Positions 1 through 7,381 are shown, counted from the first letter of the stretch. The stretch is 17,684 bases of DNA from JAFDVL01 sp043775925 (GCA_043775925.1 JAYVRW010000229.1:1-17684), one strand, 5' to 3'. Translations and numbers: made by a program. The notes: generated by a model not told the origin, from the sequence alone.

Positions 1-374
1 CTGTTGGGTATTTTGCCAGAATTTTTAGGAGTCCGATCTTCTAATTTATATTCTTTGCATTGTTCGTCGCGGAGGTAAGCCCGCCACCGCTCATTCATCA
101 GCCATCGCCCACGACTCATCAAATACTGTGGTAGATAAAATTCCGACGCTTCATTGGGACCAGTAAAGACAACTCTCGCTTTTGTCTGATGACCTTCGTT
201 CCAGATTTCTATCACTGACAATTGAACCTTACTGTCAGGTTGATAATCCGGCGTACAAGTTTGCAGCTTCGCTTTTTTCTCAGCCTCAGTCGGCTGAATG
301 ACAGGCGCAGGAATTTGCCGACAACTCATCAAAGCTGCCAATAAAATTAATGGAATGAACCGTCTTCTTAGCAT
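1..374 (-). CDS. Hypothetical lipoprotein, C-terminus cut off by window edge
   Basis: An open frame of 124 codons runs from ATG at 374 to the window edge without a stop, so the gene is partial. The protein starts MLRRRFIPLILLAALMSC: a positively charged n-region, a hydrophobic stretch and a cysteine at residue 18 preceded by L-M-S. That is a reasonable lipobox, so I infer an exported, lipid-anchored protein. The mature part is polar and contains VVFTGPNEASEFYLPQYLM and several Trp and Arg residues. I recognise no family. It lies 66 bp downstream of the dikinase-like gene on the same strand and could be co-transcribed with it. No good ribosome binding site is visible; GGAAAG lies too far upstream. 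The reading frame is secure, the function unknown. Confidence 0.65.
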   Translation of the reverse strand, partial: MLRRRFIPLILLAALMSCRQIPAPVIQPTEAEKKAKLQTCTPDYQPDSKVQLSVIEIWNEGHQTKARVVFTGPNEASEFYLPQYLMSRGRWLMNERWRAYLRDEQCKEYKLEDRTPKNSGKIPN

Positions 375-409
375 GGTTACTTAAAATTTACTTTCCGAGC
401 AGCGCCGCT

Positions 410-437
410 CGAAACCCGAAACCAGAGACTCGAAACT
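410..437. repeat. Degenerate heptanucleotide tandem repeat
   Basis: Four consecutive 7-nt units, CGAAACC, CGAAACC, AGAGACT and CGAAACT, lie between the dikinase-like gene and the lipoprotein gene. The period is 7 and the copies are imperfect. It resembles the short tandemly repeated heptamers known from intergenic regions of some bacteria such as cyanobacteria. Function unknown. Confidence 0.5.
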
Positions 438-440
438 TTA

Positions 441-2387
441 CTATTTCCCCCGCACATAGGGACGCGATTGCACAATGTAAATTTGTTTCCCGACGGTCAG
501 CCATTCAATATCCTGATCGCGTCCACTGAAGGCTTTTTTGATTTGCGTTGCAGCTTTTGCCAAACGCTGCACTAAATCATTGCTCAGAACGGCGCGCTCC
601 GTTTCAATTTTGATTTCTTTGACACCGCCGTTTTCATCGAACTTCAACATCGTATCATCGCCGGAGCGCGTCAGAACTTTGGTAACCTTCGTCAACGGAT
701 TAAAAATCAGTTGCTCAGCAACTTTTTTCCCCTCGACGACGCGAATGCCAAGTCCACGTTTCGCATTAATGTAAATTGCCTTCTTATCAGTTTTATCAAA
801 AGGGTTCGTCGTAATCATCACTCCCGCAGAATCAGCATTAATCCCTTCCTGTACGAGTACCGATGGATAGACGCCCGAATGATTAATCCCAGCGCTTTCG
901 CGGGCTTCGTAGGCTTCAAAATTCCACAGTGACGCCCACACGGTTTTGACTCCTTCATCAAGCGTCGCTTCACTTTTGATGTTTGGCACACTGGTATAAA
1001 GTCCGGCTCCACTAAAATTCGGCAAATCTTCAGAATTGGTAGAACTTCGAGCAAAAACGCCTTTTTTCGCCAGGTCGCCGAAAAGTTTGCGCGCTTTCGT
1101 ATGCAGCAGTTTCTGAAATTCAGGATTCAATTTGCCGTTCTGAATCGCCTGACGCATTTCGGCTAAGCGTTGCTTACGATAAGGGGGATCGTGATTGAAA
1201 CGATCATTGCTCAACATTGAAACAATCGCCTGATCTAGTTTGTTATCTTCCAAAAATTGCTGGTAGTAAAAAAACGGAATGCTGAAGCCGGGAGGAATCG
1301 TAAAACCAGCTAAAAGCAAACGATTTTGCGGAGCATATAATTCCCCAAGATTGGCGGCTTTCGCTCCGAAGCGAGACACATTCTTGGCACGCTGCTCTTT
1401 GATTTCACTTAAAATTTTGAATTCAAGATCAACTTCCGGCGTCAATAAGTTGGATCGTTCCGCTAGTTTTCTTCCCGATTCGGAGGTTTCTTTTAAATCA
1501 GCCGCACGCAGCACAAAGCCGTCCTCGCGTGTTTCAAAATAAACAAATTTCCCAACGAGAGATTTGAAAATTTCATCGGCATTTTTGATCGAAGCATTTG
1601 GGATTCCCCATCCCGCTGCCAGCAAATTGACATGCGAAAGCGGAGTCGAAAAGTTCGACGTAATCACGCCAGACAATGGCGTCAACGTAATCGGAGACTC
1701 TTTAAAAATAATGATTTCGTTACGGTCAATGATGATGTCATCCGTTAATTTATCTATGCTGCGAAGCAGCCCGACCGCACGCGCCTGATGCAATGGCACA
1801 TAGTCACGCGCTTCCCCAATGTCACTGGCACTGAGAATTGGCACGGACTGTTTCGCCAGCTTTTCTGCAATTTTTTCTTGCACTTTAGAATTCGGCTTGT
1901 AAGACAGCGGCGCAAAAAATGAAGCCGAAAGATTTTTGTAAGCATCCGCAATAATGTCCGCCGTCGCCTGATCGCCTTCCCATAATTCAAAAGTAAATTT
2001 CGCAGGCTTCGTTTGATACGCTAATGTTCCCAAGACGAAGCGACGTTCGGATTCAAGATAATTGTGACGAAAAAACTCGCTGCCACGTTCCAATGAAAGA
2101 TAATTCGCGTTCACAAAGTCTTTGTGAAAGGAATACAACTTGGAATTGACGTAGTACACTTTATTTTTGTTGGCGCGATCAATCACGAACATCAAATGCG
2201 GCAATGCGTAAAATCTGCCTTGATAATAAATCCGCGCCAACTTGTCGAAATCGGATTGAGATTTGATGGCTTCAAGTGAACGCAATGCTGATGATTTTAC
2301 AGCATTTGGAACAGCACGTTTTGGTTTCGTCTGCGCCATTGACGGCGCGATAAGTAGCAGTAATAAAAACAGGGTGAGGGATTTCAT
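441..2387 (-). CDS. Exported PEP/pyruvate-binding (dikinase-like) protein: phosphohistidine domain then ATP-grasp
   Basis: About 648 residues. The ATG at 2387 is preferred over TTG at 2390 because AGGAG at 2396-2400 lies 8 nt upstream of it. The N-terminus (KSLTLFLLLLLIAPSMAQ) is a classic signal peptide. Numbering from the TTG, residues about 220-300 form a PEP-utiliser mobile domain; LSHVNLLA carries the candidate phospho-acceptor His253, followed by GWGIPNA. Residues about 340-645 form a PPDK/PEP-synthase-type ATP-grasp domain: FGAKAANLGEL, IPPGFSIP, RSSTNSEDLPNFSGAGLYTS at 449-468, DIEW at 627-630 and QSRP at 641-644. The PEP/pyruvate TIM barrel of PPDK and PpsA is absent. The His-before-ATP order matches glucan water dikinases, so the acceptor could be a polysaccharide or another non-pyruvate substrate. 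An exported ATP-dependent enzyme is odd. The family is confident, the substrate unknown. Confidence 0.85.
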   Translation of the reverse strand: MKSLTLFLLLLLIAPSMAQTKPKRAVPNAVKSSALRSLEAIKSQSDFDKLARIYYQGRFYALPHLMFVIDRANKNKVYYVNSKLYSFHKDFVNANYLSLERGSEFFRHNYLESERRFVLGTLAYQTKPAKFTFELWEGDQATADIIADAYKNLSASFFAPLSYKPNSKVQEKIAEKLAKQSVPILSASDIGEARDYVPLHQARAVGLLRSIDKLTDDIIIDRNEIIIFKESPITLTPLSGVITSNFSTPLSHVNLLAAGWGIPNASIKNADEIFKSLVGKFVYFETREDGFVLRAADLKETSESGRKLAERSNLLTPEVDLEFKILSEIKEQRAKNVSRFGAKAANLGELYAPQNRLLLAGFTIPPGFSIPFFYYQQFLEDNKLDQAIVSMLSNDRFNHDPPYRKQRLAEMRQAIQNGKLNPEFQKLLHTKARKLFGDLAKKGVFARSSTNSEDLPNFSGAGLYTSVPNIKSEATLDEGVKTVWASLWNFEAYEARESAGINHSGVYPSVLVQEGINADSAGVMITTNPFDKTDKKAIYINAKRGLGIRVVEGKKVAEQLIFNPLTKVTKVLTRSGDDTMLKFDENGGVKEIKIETERAVLSNDLVQRLAKAATQIKKAFSGRDQDIEWLTVGKQIYIVQSRPYVRGK

Positions 2388-2395
2388 CAAACAAG

Positions 2396-2400
2396 CTCCT
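2396..2400 (-). promoter_or_regulatory. Ribosome binding site deciding the dikinase-like gene start
   Basis: On the minus strand AGGAG is followed by 8 nt and then ATG at 2387; the TTG at 2390 would leave only 5 nt. The same 17 bp (2388-2404) separate this start from the divergent tilS ATG, so each gene's promoter must lie inside the other gene's coding sequence, unless the two share a very compact control region. Confidence 0.6.
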
Positions 2401-2404
2401 CAAA

Positions 2405-3367
2405 ATGACTAAGTTCGAAAACCAACTCCGCACAGAAATGCGCAAGCTGGGCATTCAGAAAAGCGACCGGGTTTTAGTCGCCGTATCTGGCGGCGCTGAT
2501 TCTACCGCATTATTGGATGCGCTCGCACGGTGGAAAGGAAATTTGTGCGTTGCACATCTCAATCATCAACTGCGCGGCGAAGAGTCAGACGCGGATGAAG
2601 CCTTTGTTCATAGCCTCGCGCAAGCGTTGCACGTTGAACCCATTATTGAGCGCAAAGAAATTTCTGCCGAAGCGGAAGGGAAAAATCTTGAGGCTGTCGC
2701 ACGGCAAATTCGCTACGATTTTTTGTTACGCGTGGCGCAGACTTCGCAATCAAAGTATGTTTTCACCGGACATTCCCGCGACGATCAAGTCGAAACGTTG
2801 TTAATGCGATTGCTGCGCGGCACGGGAGCCGCCGGATTGCACGGCATTCATCAAACTAGAAATTTATCCGAAGAAATTAAACTGGTTCGCCCGATGCTGA
2901 ACATTTCCCGGACTGAAATCATGGCGCATTGTGAACATTACAAGCTTGAATTTTGCAGCGACAGTTCGAATCATTCGCTCGACTTCACGCGCAATCGAAT
3001 TCGACATGAACTGATCCCAGAACTTAAAAATTACAATCCATTGTTTGGCGAAGCCTTAGTCAATACGGCGGAACAGATCAGCGCAGATGATAATTATTTG
3101 CAAGCTGAAGTTGAAAAAATCTTACCTACTTTGCTAAGAGAAAATGTTTTGCTGATTGCGCCGCTGATTGCCTTGCCAACGGCTTTAAGCAGACGTGTCA
3201 TCCGCGCATGGATCAAGCAAAACCGTGGCGATTTGCGCCGAATCGGCTTCGTCCATTTATTGTCAATCGAAGCTTTGGCTTTAGCAGGTGAAGGCAATCG
3301 CTATGTCGAATTGCCGTATGGTTGGAAAGTTTTGCGAAGTGGAAAGACCTTAAAAATTTTAACGTAG
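2405..3367 (+). CDS. tilS: tRNA(Ile)-lysidine synthase
   Basis: A 320-residue PP-loop ATPase. TilS attaches lysine to C34 of tRNA-Ile(CAU) in the cytoplasm, so that it reads AUA and is charged with isoleucine. Visible motifs: the PP-loop SGGADST (residues 28-34), HLNHQLRG (51-58), TGHSRDDQVET (121-131), RLLRGTG (135-141), DSSN (186-189) and RNRIRHEL (196-203). The length is close to the short Aquifex-type enzymes and shorter than E. coli TilS (about 430), so the extra C-terminal domain seems absent or reduced. An in-frame stop at 2375-2377 and no other usual start codon upstream make ATG 2405 the earliest start. It has no clear ribosome binding site and starts 17 bp from the divergent dikinase-like gene. 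TilS is normally essential. Confidence 0.93.
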   Translation: MTKFENQLRTEMRKLGIQKSDRVLVAVSGGADSTALLDALARWKGNLCVAHLNHQLRGEESDADEAFVHSLAQALHVEPIIERKEISAEAEGKNLEAVARQIRYDFLLRVAQTSQSKYVFTGHSRDDQVETLLMRLLRGTGAAGLHGIHQTRNLSEEIKLVRPMLNISRTEIMAHCEHYKLEFCSDSSNHSLDFTRNRIRHELIPELKNYNPLFGEALVNTAEQISADDNYLQAEVEKILPTLLRENVLLIAPLIALPTALSRRVIRAWIKQNRGDLRRIGFVHLLSIEALALAGEGNRYVELPYGWKVLRSGKTLKILT

Positions 3368-3424
3368 CGCAATCCTGCCAAGGTTGCGACAGCGTTTGCG
3401 GAGCAGACGCTAATCTATTCCATT
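3365..3424 (+). repeat. Left arm of long inverted repeat, adjoining the tilS stop
   Basis: This is one copy of an approximately 60-nt sequence whose inverted copy is 3647-3706. Shared blocks, reading away from each gene, are TAGCGC, TGCGACAGC, TTTGCG and TAATCTATT. The copy begins at the TAG stop of tilS. It holds a hairpin at 3392-3410 (GCGTTTGC, GGA loop, GCAGACGC, one G-U pair) that may act as a weak terminator, although no U-tract follows. Confidence 0.6.
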
Positions 3425-3444
3425 ACGAAATGAACCGAGCCGAC

Positions 3445-3470
3445 GCCCTTGCTACGTGCGGGCTTCCGCA
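3445..3470 (-). repeat. Solitary REP-like half element
   Basis: Plus-strand GCCCTTGCT, then ACGTGCGGGCTTCCGCA, resembles the right arm of the REPIN elements elsewhere in the window (3557-3583 and 15111-15137), with a 2-nt gap and a few substitutions. It is probably a degenerate single arm. Confidence 0.45.
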
Positions 3471-3474
3471 TTTT

Positions 3475-3611
3475 GGTAGTGGGTAAATGGGGTGGGAGGT
3501 GTCAGTAGCCTGACGGTGAAGGAGGGCTGCTTCGGCACGACGCCCATTGAGAGGCAGCCCTTGCTGACGCGCGGGCTACTGACACACCGCCTCACCTGAT
3601 TGCACCACTAC
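3475..3611. repeat. Imperfect palindrome (about 137 bp) flanked by 9-bp direct repeats
   Basis: GGTAGTG at 3475-3481 pairs with CACTACC at 3606-3612, and GTGTCAGTAGCC at 3499-3510 pairs exactly with GGCTACTGACAC at 3574-3585. The same 9 bp, CCGCATTTT, occur immediately outside on both sides (3466-3474 and 3612-3620), as a target-site duplication would look. It carries no coding capacity, so it fits a MITE-like element containing a REPIN core. Confidence 0.55.
3501..3583 (+). repeat. REPIN-like element, divergent copy (83 bp)
   Basis: A 27-nt left arm at 3501-3527 ending GTGAAGGAGGGC and a 27-nt right arm at 3557-3583 beginning GCCCTTGCTGACGCGC surround a 29-nt centre. The arms match those of the copy at 15049-15137 at about 22-23 of 27 positions. 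The outer ten bases differ as a family variant (GTCAGTAGCC in place of GGCAGAAGCC). AGGGCTGC at 3523-3530 also pairs exactly with GCAGCCCT at 3554-3561. Confidence 0.7.
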
Positions 3612-3646
3612 CCGCATTTTTTCACCATTCATTTTTGGTTGTGATA

Positions 3647-3706
3647 GTGAAATAGATTAGCCTTTACGAAGCGCAAAGGCTGTCGCAGCCATGGCTGGTG
3701 GCGCTA
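3647..3706 (-). repeat. Right arm of long inverted repeat, adjoining the anti-sigma stop
   Basis: Inverted copy of 3365-3424, lying directly downstream of the anti-sigma gene stop. Its hairpin (GCCTTT with AAAGGC at 3660-3680) has a C-G pair where the left copy has G-C, a compensatory change that keeps the stem. This suggests a conserved nucleic acid structure. Confidence 0.6.
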
Positions 3707-4903
3707 CTACTCAAGGCGATACGCTTTTCCTTGCCAGACTACGGTCACAGTTTTGAGATCGAAATAGGGTTTCAGCCCCGGTGAATCTCTCAGCGTTTTT
3801 TTGTATTCATCACTATCACGTTTCAGACGAAGTTCAGACATTCCAGTCTTCAGTTCTGTATCAATCCATCTACCATTTTCAAAACGAAAACTTTTCCCGG
3901 CTACCATTTTCAACGGAGCAGTTTTCGCGGCGCGTCCGACACTTACACCTGATGCGGCGCTTTTATCAGCCTTATCATCGCGTTCACGTTTTTCGGTTTC
4001 AACGCCCTCTTTTTTCGCCTTTTCCTGAATCTTTTCAGCCTGACGTTCTTCCAGTTTCGCAGCAGAGTCAGCCACAGCCCTTGCGGCGGGTTTGGGCGCT
4101 GGAGCTTCAGCCCTTCTCAGCTCAACATTTTGCATCTGATTTTGATTAGCCGATGGCCCCGTCGGCAAGGCGCGTTGCTGCCATTGATTATTTTGCAATT
4201 GACCTGGCGGGAGATTTTGCGCTACGTCTTTACCGGCTTCGGCGGAAGCTCCATCAACAGCAAAACCATTCGCGCTTGGCGGTGCATTCGGCTTAGCAGC
4301 AACTTCGTCAAGTGGGGAAGATTTTTTTGCCTCGCTTATTTCTGCTGCTTTTGCGATAACCGCTGGAGCAGAGGCAGAAGCTAAAACTGATGGAGCGGGA
4401 TCTGCCGCTTTGGCGGAGTCTCGTTTATCGGATTCCTTCAATTCAACAATAGAATCATTTTCTGCAACAGACGGCATTGGCGCTACCGTCTCAGATTTTA
4501 ATGGCGCAGTTGCCACCAATTTTTCGTCGCGTTGCATCACTACTACCATGAACAACAAAACCGCCGCTGTAGCTGTACCTAGTCCAGCGATCATTCCGAG
4601 CTTCCAACCTGAAAACCATGCTTGCCATTTTGCGGGGATGGGCGGAACAACTAAAGACAAAATGGTTTCCGTTGATGCGGGCATCAGGTGTGACAGCTCT
4701 ACGATTTGATTACGACATGAAGCACAGGCCGCTAAATGCTCTTCATATAAATTACTCGCTTTGGCTTGAAGCATCTGTTCGAGATACGCGCTGGCAGTAT
4801 CAAAATCAAATCCTTCGCACTGCGTCGTAACGGCATGCGTTTTGAGATGAGCCTTGAGCAGCGCATCAAATTCTGGTTCCAAATTGTTACTGTTCGTGTT
4901 CAC
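3707..4903 (-). CDS. Membrane anti-sigma factor with zinc-finger (ZAS) domain
   Basis: 398 residues, starting at GTG (4903). The N-terminus holds a zinc-binding anti-sigma motif: C29, then H56-x3-C60-x2-C63 (HLAACASC), as in the zf-HC2/ZAS family that sequesters ECF sigma factors in the cytoplasm. One membrane segment lies at about 102-124 (LGMIAGLGTATAAVLLFMVVV). Residues about 130-325 are a low-complexity Ala/Pro/Lys/Glu-rich stalk, probably periplasmic. The last 70 residues look folded (SFRFENGRWIDTEL ... LKPYFDLKTVTVVWQGKAYRLE) and may be a sensing domain. It lies 122 bp downstream of the sigma gene on the same strand, so it most likely controls that sigma factor, releasing it on a signal. 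The start is uncertain because no strong ribosome binding site precedes it. Confidence 0.8.
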   Translation of the reverse strand: MNTNSNNLEPEFDALLKAHLKTHAVTTQCEGFDFDTASAYLEQMLQAKASNLYEEHLAACASCRNQIVELSHLMPASTETILSLVVPPIPAKWQAWFSGWKLGMIAGLGTATAAVLLFMVVVMQRDEKLVATAPLKSETVAPMPSVAENDSIVELKESDKRDSAKAADPAPSVLASASAPAVIAKAAEISEAKKSSPLDEVAAKPNAPPSANGFAVDGASAEAGKDVAQNLPPGQLQNNQWQQRALPTGPSANQNQMQNVELRRAEAPAPKPAARAVADSAAKLEERQAEKIQEKAKKEGVETEKRERDDKADKSAASGVSVGRAAKTAPLKMVAGKSFRFENGRWIDTELKTGMSELRLKRDSDEYKKTLRDSPGLKPYFDLKTVTVVWQGKAYRLE

Positions 4904-5025
4904 TATAATTTCAATTTTGCGTCACAGTATCCGGCGTGTTACCAGCTCGCTACCACTCACCGTACTATATCAATACTACCCCTTCCATGCACTGAACGAA
5001 TCATCACTCAAAACTTGCGCAAAAT

Positions 5026-5934
5026 TTATGGAGCGCGTTCCGTCGCTGCGCCTTTGGAATCGCTAATGAGTTGTCGGACATCAATTTCCGAGCGTGCCGC
5101 TAAACCCAAACATGCATGAATTTCTGCGTTTCCGATTCCCTGCTGCCGCAAAAATTCTTCCGTTTCTTTGCGAACGGCTTGCTGCGTCTTCGCCAGCCAG
5201 CGGCTAATCGTAGCCTCGTGCGCATTCATCACCACGCCGATTTCTTTCAACGTCAATTCATCGAAATAATAATAACTCAGCAGCAACCGATCTCGCGCTT
5301 CAAGATTTGCCAGCGTCTGCGCCATCGCCTTTTCTGTTGCGCGTCGCAACCGTTCCGTTTCACGCTCTTCCAACGCTTCATCAGGTTGAGCAATTTTAAT
5401 TTTAATCTTTGAGTTATTCGCTAAGCGTTCAAATTCCTGCGCTTCCTCGACCTGCTCAAAACGTGAAGCCTGGCGCGTCCGATCAATAAACGTTTGATAA
5501 ATCAACGCACGAAGCCAGCCTCCCAAAGAGCCTCGCCCTGAATAAAGGGTAAGCTTGCCGGGACGTTGTTCGCCTGTTTCGCGGACTCCGAAAAGGTCGC
5601 CATACACAGTTTGTGTCAGGTCTTCGGCTTTTTCTGCATCTTTCGTCAAAGCCCGCGCCGCGCCCATCATCATGGAACGATGCGTCGTTTCAAAATCCCG
5701 CCATGCCAAATCGTAGCCGCTTTCACATGCCAGCGCTAAGCACAGATCTGACGCTTTCAGTTGAGCGATGAATTCTTTCGTTTCTTTTTGATCAAAAGTC
5801 GCCGCATATTTTTTCAAGCAACGTTGCACACGCGCAGAAAAAATCTCTTCCGTGACGTTATAACGCGGAGAGGCAACGCTCCATAAAGCGGCGACTTCTT
5901 GAACAAATTGTGATGCGAAATCTGTGTTGCTCAT
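5026..5934 (-). CDS. ECF-type sigma-70 family RNA polymerase sigma factor
   Basis: 302 residues, longer than a minimal ECF sigma factor (about 190) because of an N-terminal extension of about 80 residues and a short C-terminal tail. Region 2 spans roughly 85-155: MMMGAARALTKDAEKAEDLT, then GRGSLGGWLRALIYQTFIDR for promoter -10 contact. Region 4 spans roughly 195-255: LEARDRLLLSYYYFDELTLK, then EIGVVMNAHEATISRWLAKT, the helix-turn-helix for -35 recognition. The linker is charged and Lys/Glu-rich. The C-terminal tail (EIHACLGLAARSEIDVRQLI) resembles those of long acidobacterial and myxobacterial sigma factors, as I remember them. The downstream partner at 3707-4903 has a ZAS anti-sigma domain, so the pair forms an envelope or stress signalling module; the regulon cannot be told from here. 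Confidence 0.87.
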   Translation of the reverse strand: MSNTDFASQFVQEVAALWSVASPRYNVTEEIFSARVQRCLKKYAATFDQKETKEFIAQLKASDLCLALACESGYDLAWRDFETTHRSMMMGAARALTKDAEKAEDLTQTVYGDLFGVRETGEQRPGKLTLYSGRGSLGGWLRALIYQTFIDRTRQASRFEQVEEAQEFERLANNSKIKIKIAQPDEALEERETERLRRATEKAMAQTLANLEARDRLLLSYYYFDELTLKEIGVVMNAHEATISRWLAKTQQAVRKETEEFLRQQGIGNAEIHACLGLAARSEIDVRQLISDSKGAATERAP

Positions 5935-5983
5935 CAGGACAAAGAAAGCTACCGAAAAACATGCTAAAGTTTACCACTCATAA

Positions 5984-6018
5984 CCGACCACTGACCACCG
6001 TCCACCGACAACTGCCGT
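5984..6018. repeat. Heptanucleotide tandem repeat ending at the radical SAM start codon
   Basis: Five 7-nt units, CCGACCA, CTGACCA, CCGTCCA, CCGACAA and CTGCCGT, end exactly before ATG 6019. The tract has no purine-rich ribosome binding site, so translation start or leader RNA may depend on unstructured pyrimidine-rich sequence. Its period matches the tract at 410-437, but the unit differs. Confidence 0.5.
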
Positions 6019-7056
6019 ATGCGTTACGTTAATAATCCGCCCAATCCTTACCTTAGCACCAGCGTCGAATGGATTGGAGAACCGCCCGATGCCAAGCTTG
6101 AATTTTACGAAGAAACGGAAACACGCTCCATCATCAATAAAAACAATAGCCCCGACATTCCGTTCGATTATTCGGTGAATTGTTATCGCGGTTGTCCGCA
6201 CGCTTGCACGTACTGCTTTTCGCGTCCAAAACATGAATTTCTAGGCTGGGGAGCAGGCACAGATTTTGAGCGCAAAATCGTTGCCAAAGTGAATGCTCCG
6301 AAAATTCTTCGCGCTGAATTTATGAAGAAAAGTTGGAAGGGTGAGACATTAATTTTTTCGTTTACATCTGATCCGTACATCCCGCAGGAAGCGACGTATC
6401 AATTGACGCGGCAATGTCTGGAAGTTTGTTTAGAGTTTCGCAATCCGGTCGGAATTATTACCAAATCAGCCTTGATTCGGCGCGATAAAGATTTACTTGC
6501 AGCCCTTTCGCGTGAAGCCAAAGTTGAAGTTTTCTTCACGATTCCATTTGCGGATGTGAAAACGTCGCGGGCGTTGGAACCATTCGCGCCCTATCCTGAT
6601 GCGCGTTTTGCGGCGATGAAAGATTTAGCTGACGCAGGGATTGAAGTCGGCCTCGGCCTCGCACCAATCATCCCTGGCTTGAACGAATCGCACATCCCCG
6701 AATTGCTCAAACGCGCCCACGCCGCTGGAGCCAGAAAAGCATTTTTCTCTATGCTCCGTTTGCCTGGGAGTGTTGCACCGTACTTCGTCGAACGGCTTGA
6801 ACAGGAGATGCCGGATCGTGCTCCAAAAATTCTCAAGCGCATTCGTGAAATCCGTGACGGCAAATTGAATTCATCAGAATTCGGAGACCGCATGCGCGGC
6901 TCCGGCAATCACTGGGACATGATCAAACAGGTCTTCAAATTGCACTGCGAAAAACTTGGAATGAATCAAGAGGAAGATGTCAATCGGTGGGGTTCTATTG
7001 AGAAAAAAGAAACGACCTTTCGTCGCCCGACGGCGCAGCGAAGCTTATTCGAATAA
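6019..7056 (+). CDS. PA0069-family radical SAM protein
   Basis: 345 residues. The 4Fe-4S cluster motif CPHACTYC (C59, C63, C66) within YRGCPHACTYCFSRP, preceded by ETRSIINKNNSPDIPFDYSV, is the signature of the PA0069 / Rv2578c branch of radical SAM enzymes, distantly related to spore photoproduct lyase. These reduce S-adenosylmethionine to a 5'-deoxyadenosyl radical in the cytoplasm; the substrate is, to my knowledge, not established. Further conserved stretches are FSFTSDPYIPQEATYQLTRQ, ITKSALIRRD, GLAPIIPGLN and FFSMLRLPGSVAPYF. The C-terminus (RPTAQRSLFE) is intact. The last 70 nt are repeated at 13827-13896, so this 3' end may have been replaced or duplicated by an insertion. A heptamer repeat directly precedes the start. 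Family confident, function unknown. Confidence 0.88.
   Translation: MRYVNNPPNPYLSTSVEWIGEPPDAKLEFYEETETRSIINKNNSPDIPFDYSVNCYRGCPHACTYCFSRPKHEFLGWGAGTDFERKIVAKVNAPKILRAEFMKKSWKGETLIFSFTSDPYIPQEATYQLTRQCLEVCLEFRNPVGIITKSALIRRDKDLLAALSREAKVEVFFTIPFADVKTSRALEPFAPYPDARFAAMKDLADAGIEVGLGLAPIIPGLNESHIPELLKRAHAAGARKAFFSMLRLPGSVAPYFVERLEQEMPDRAPKILKRIREIRDGKLNSSEFGDRMRGSGNHWDMIKQVFKLHCEKLGMNQEEDVNRWGSIEKKETTFRRPTAQRSLFE
6993..7012 (+). repeat. Direct repeat copy 1 (possible attachment site)
   Basis: TTCTATTGAGAAAAAAGAAA is identical to 13833-13852. It lies inside the 3' end of the radical SAM gene. The longer ungapped match is 6987-7056 with 13827-13896, 56 of 70 positions identical by my count. Confidence 0.6.
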
Positions 7057-7381
7057 TAACATTGACAGGCTTGACCAAAAAAGATACGGTGACGATGCTT
7101 AATTTAACTTCTTTCAATCACATTGACATAAAAGAAAATTTAGCATATTTTGTGTTTTCTAAATTGATTTAACGACTTAGTATTTTGTCGTCGGCCACCT
7201 TTAAAGCACTGCCTCGCAGTTCTTAGATATAGCCCTTCTACTACGAAAAAAGCAACAAATCAGCACTGGTTCCTAATCTGCCTAATACATCAGCCGGATT
7301 ATCTATCATTTCTTATTGTTTAGCTTTAGTAACGGCAAAAGCCAACGGTTCTCAGCAACCGTCGGACTTTGTAGTGAACTT
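7057..7381 (+). other. Leader region of 325 bp without a convincing gene
   Basis: AT-rich in its first half. It contains a good sigma-70 promoter (7123-7151), an inverted repeat around the -10 box (AATTTAG 7137-7143 and CTAAATT 7159-7165), a small hairpin (ACTGC, CTC, GCAGT) near 7208-7220, and another with ACGGTT 7345-7350 and AACCGT 7357-7362. No riboswitch class I know fits. Confidence 0.4.
7123..7151 (+). promoter_or_regulatory. Sigma-70 type promoter
   Basis: TTGACA (7123-7128), a 17-nt spacer and TATTTT (7146-7151): a perfect -35 box with optimal spacing. Transcription would start near 7158 and cover the possible small membrane protein and the giant surface protein. A 7-bp inverted repeat (7137-7143 / 7159-7165) straddles the -10 box and could be an operator. 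Confidence 0.6.

Noticed and set aside
3445..3706. CRISPR array
   Set aside because: The repeats are inverted palindromes of different sizes, not evenly spaced direct repeats with unique spacers, and there are no cas genes.
3781..5412. Plus-strand ORFs opposite the sigma and anti-sigma genes
   Set aside because: They are antisense to well-supported genes and their translations show no recognisable domain.
7186..7380. Riboswitch (cyclic di-GMP or similar) in the surface protein leader
   Set aside because: Short hairpins such as GGC-AAAA-GCC and ACGGTT/AACCGT exist, but I could not place the conserved core of any class I know.
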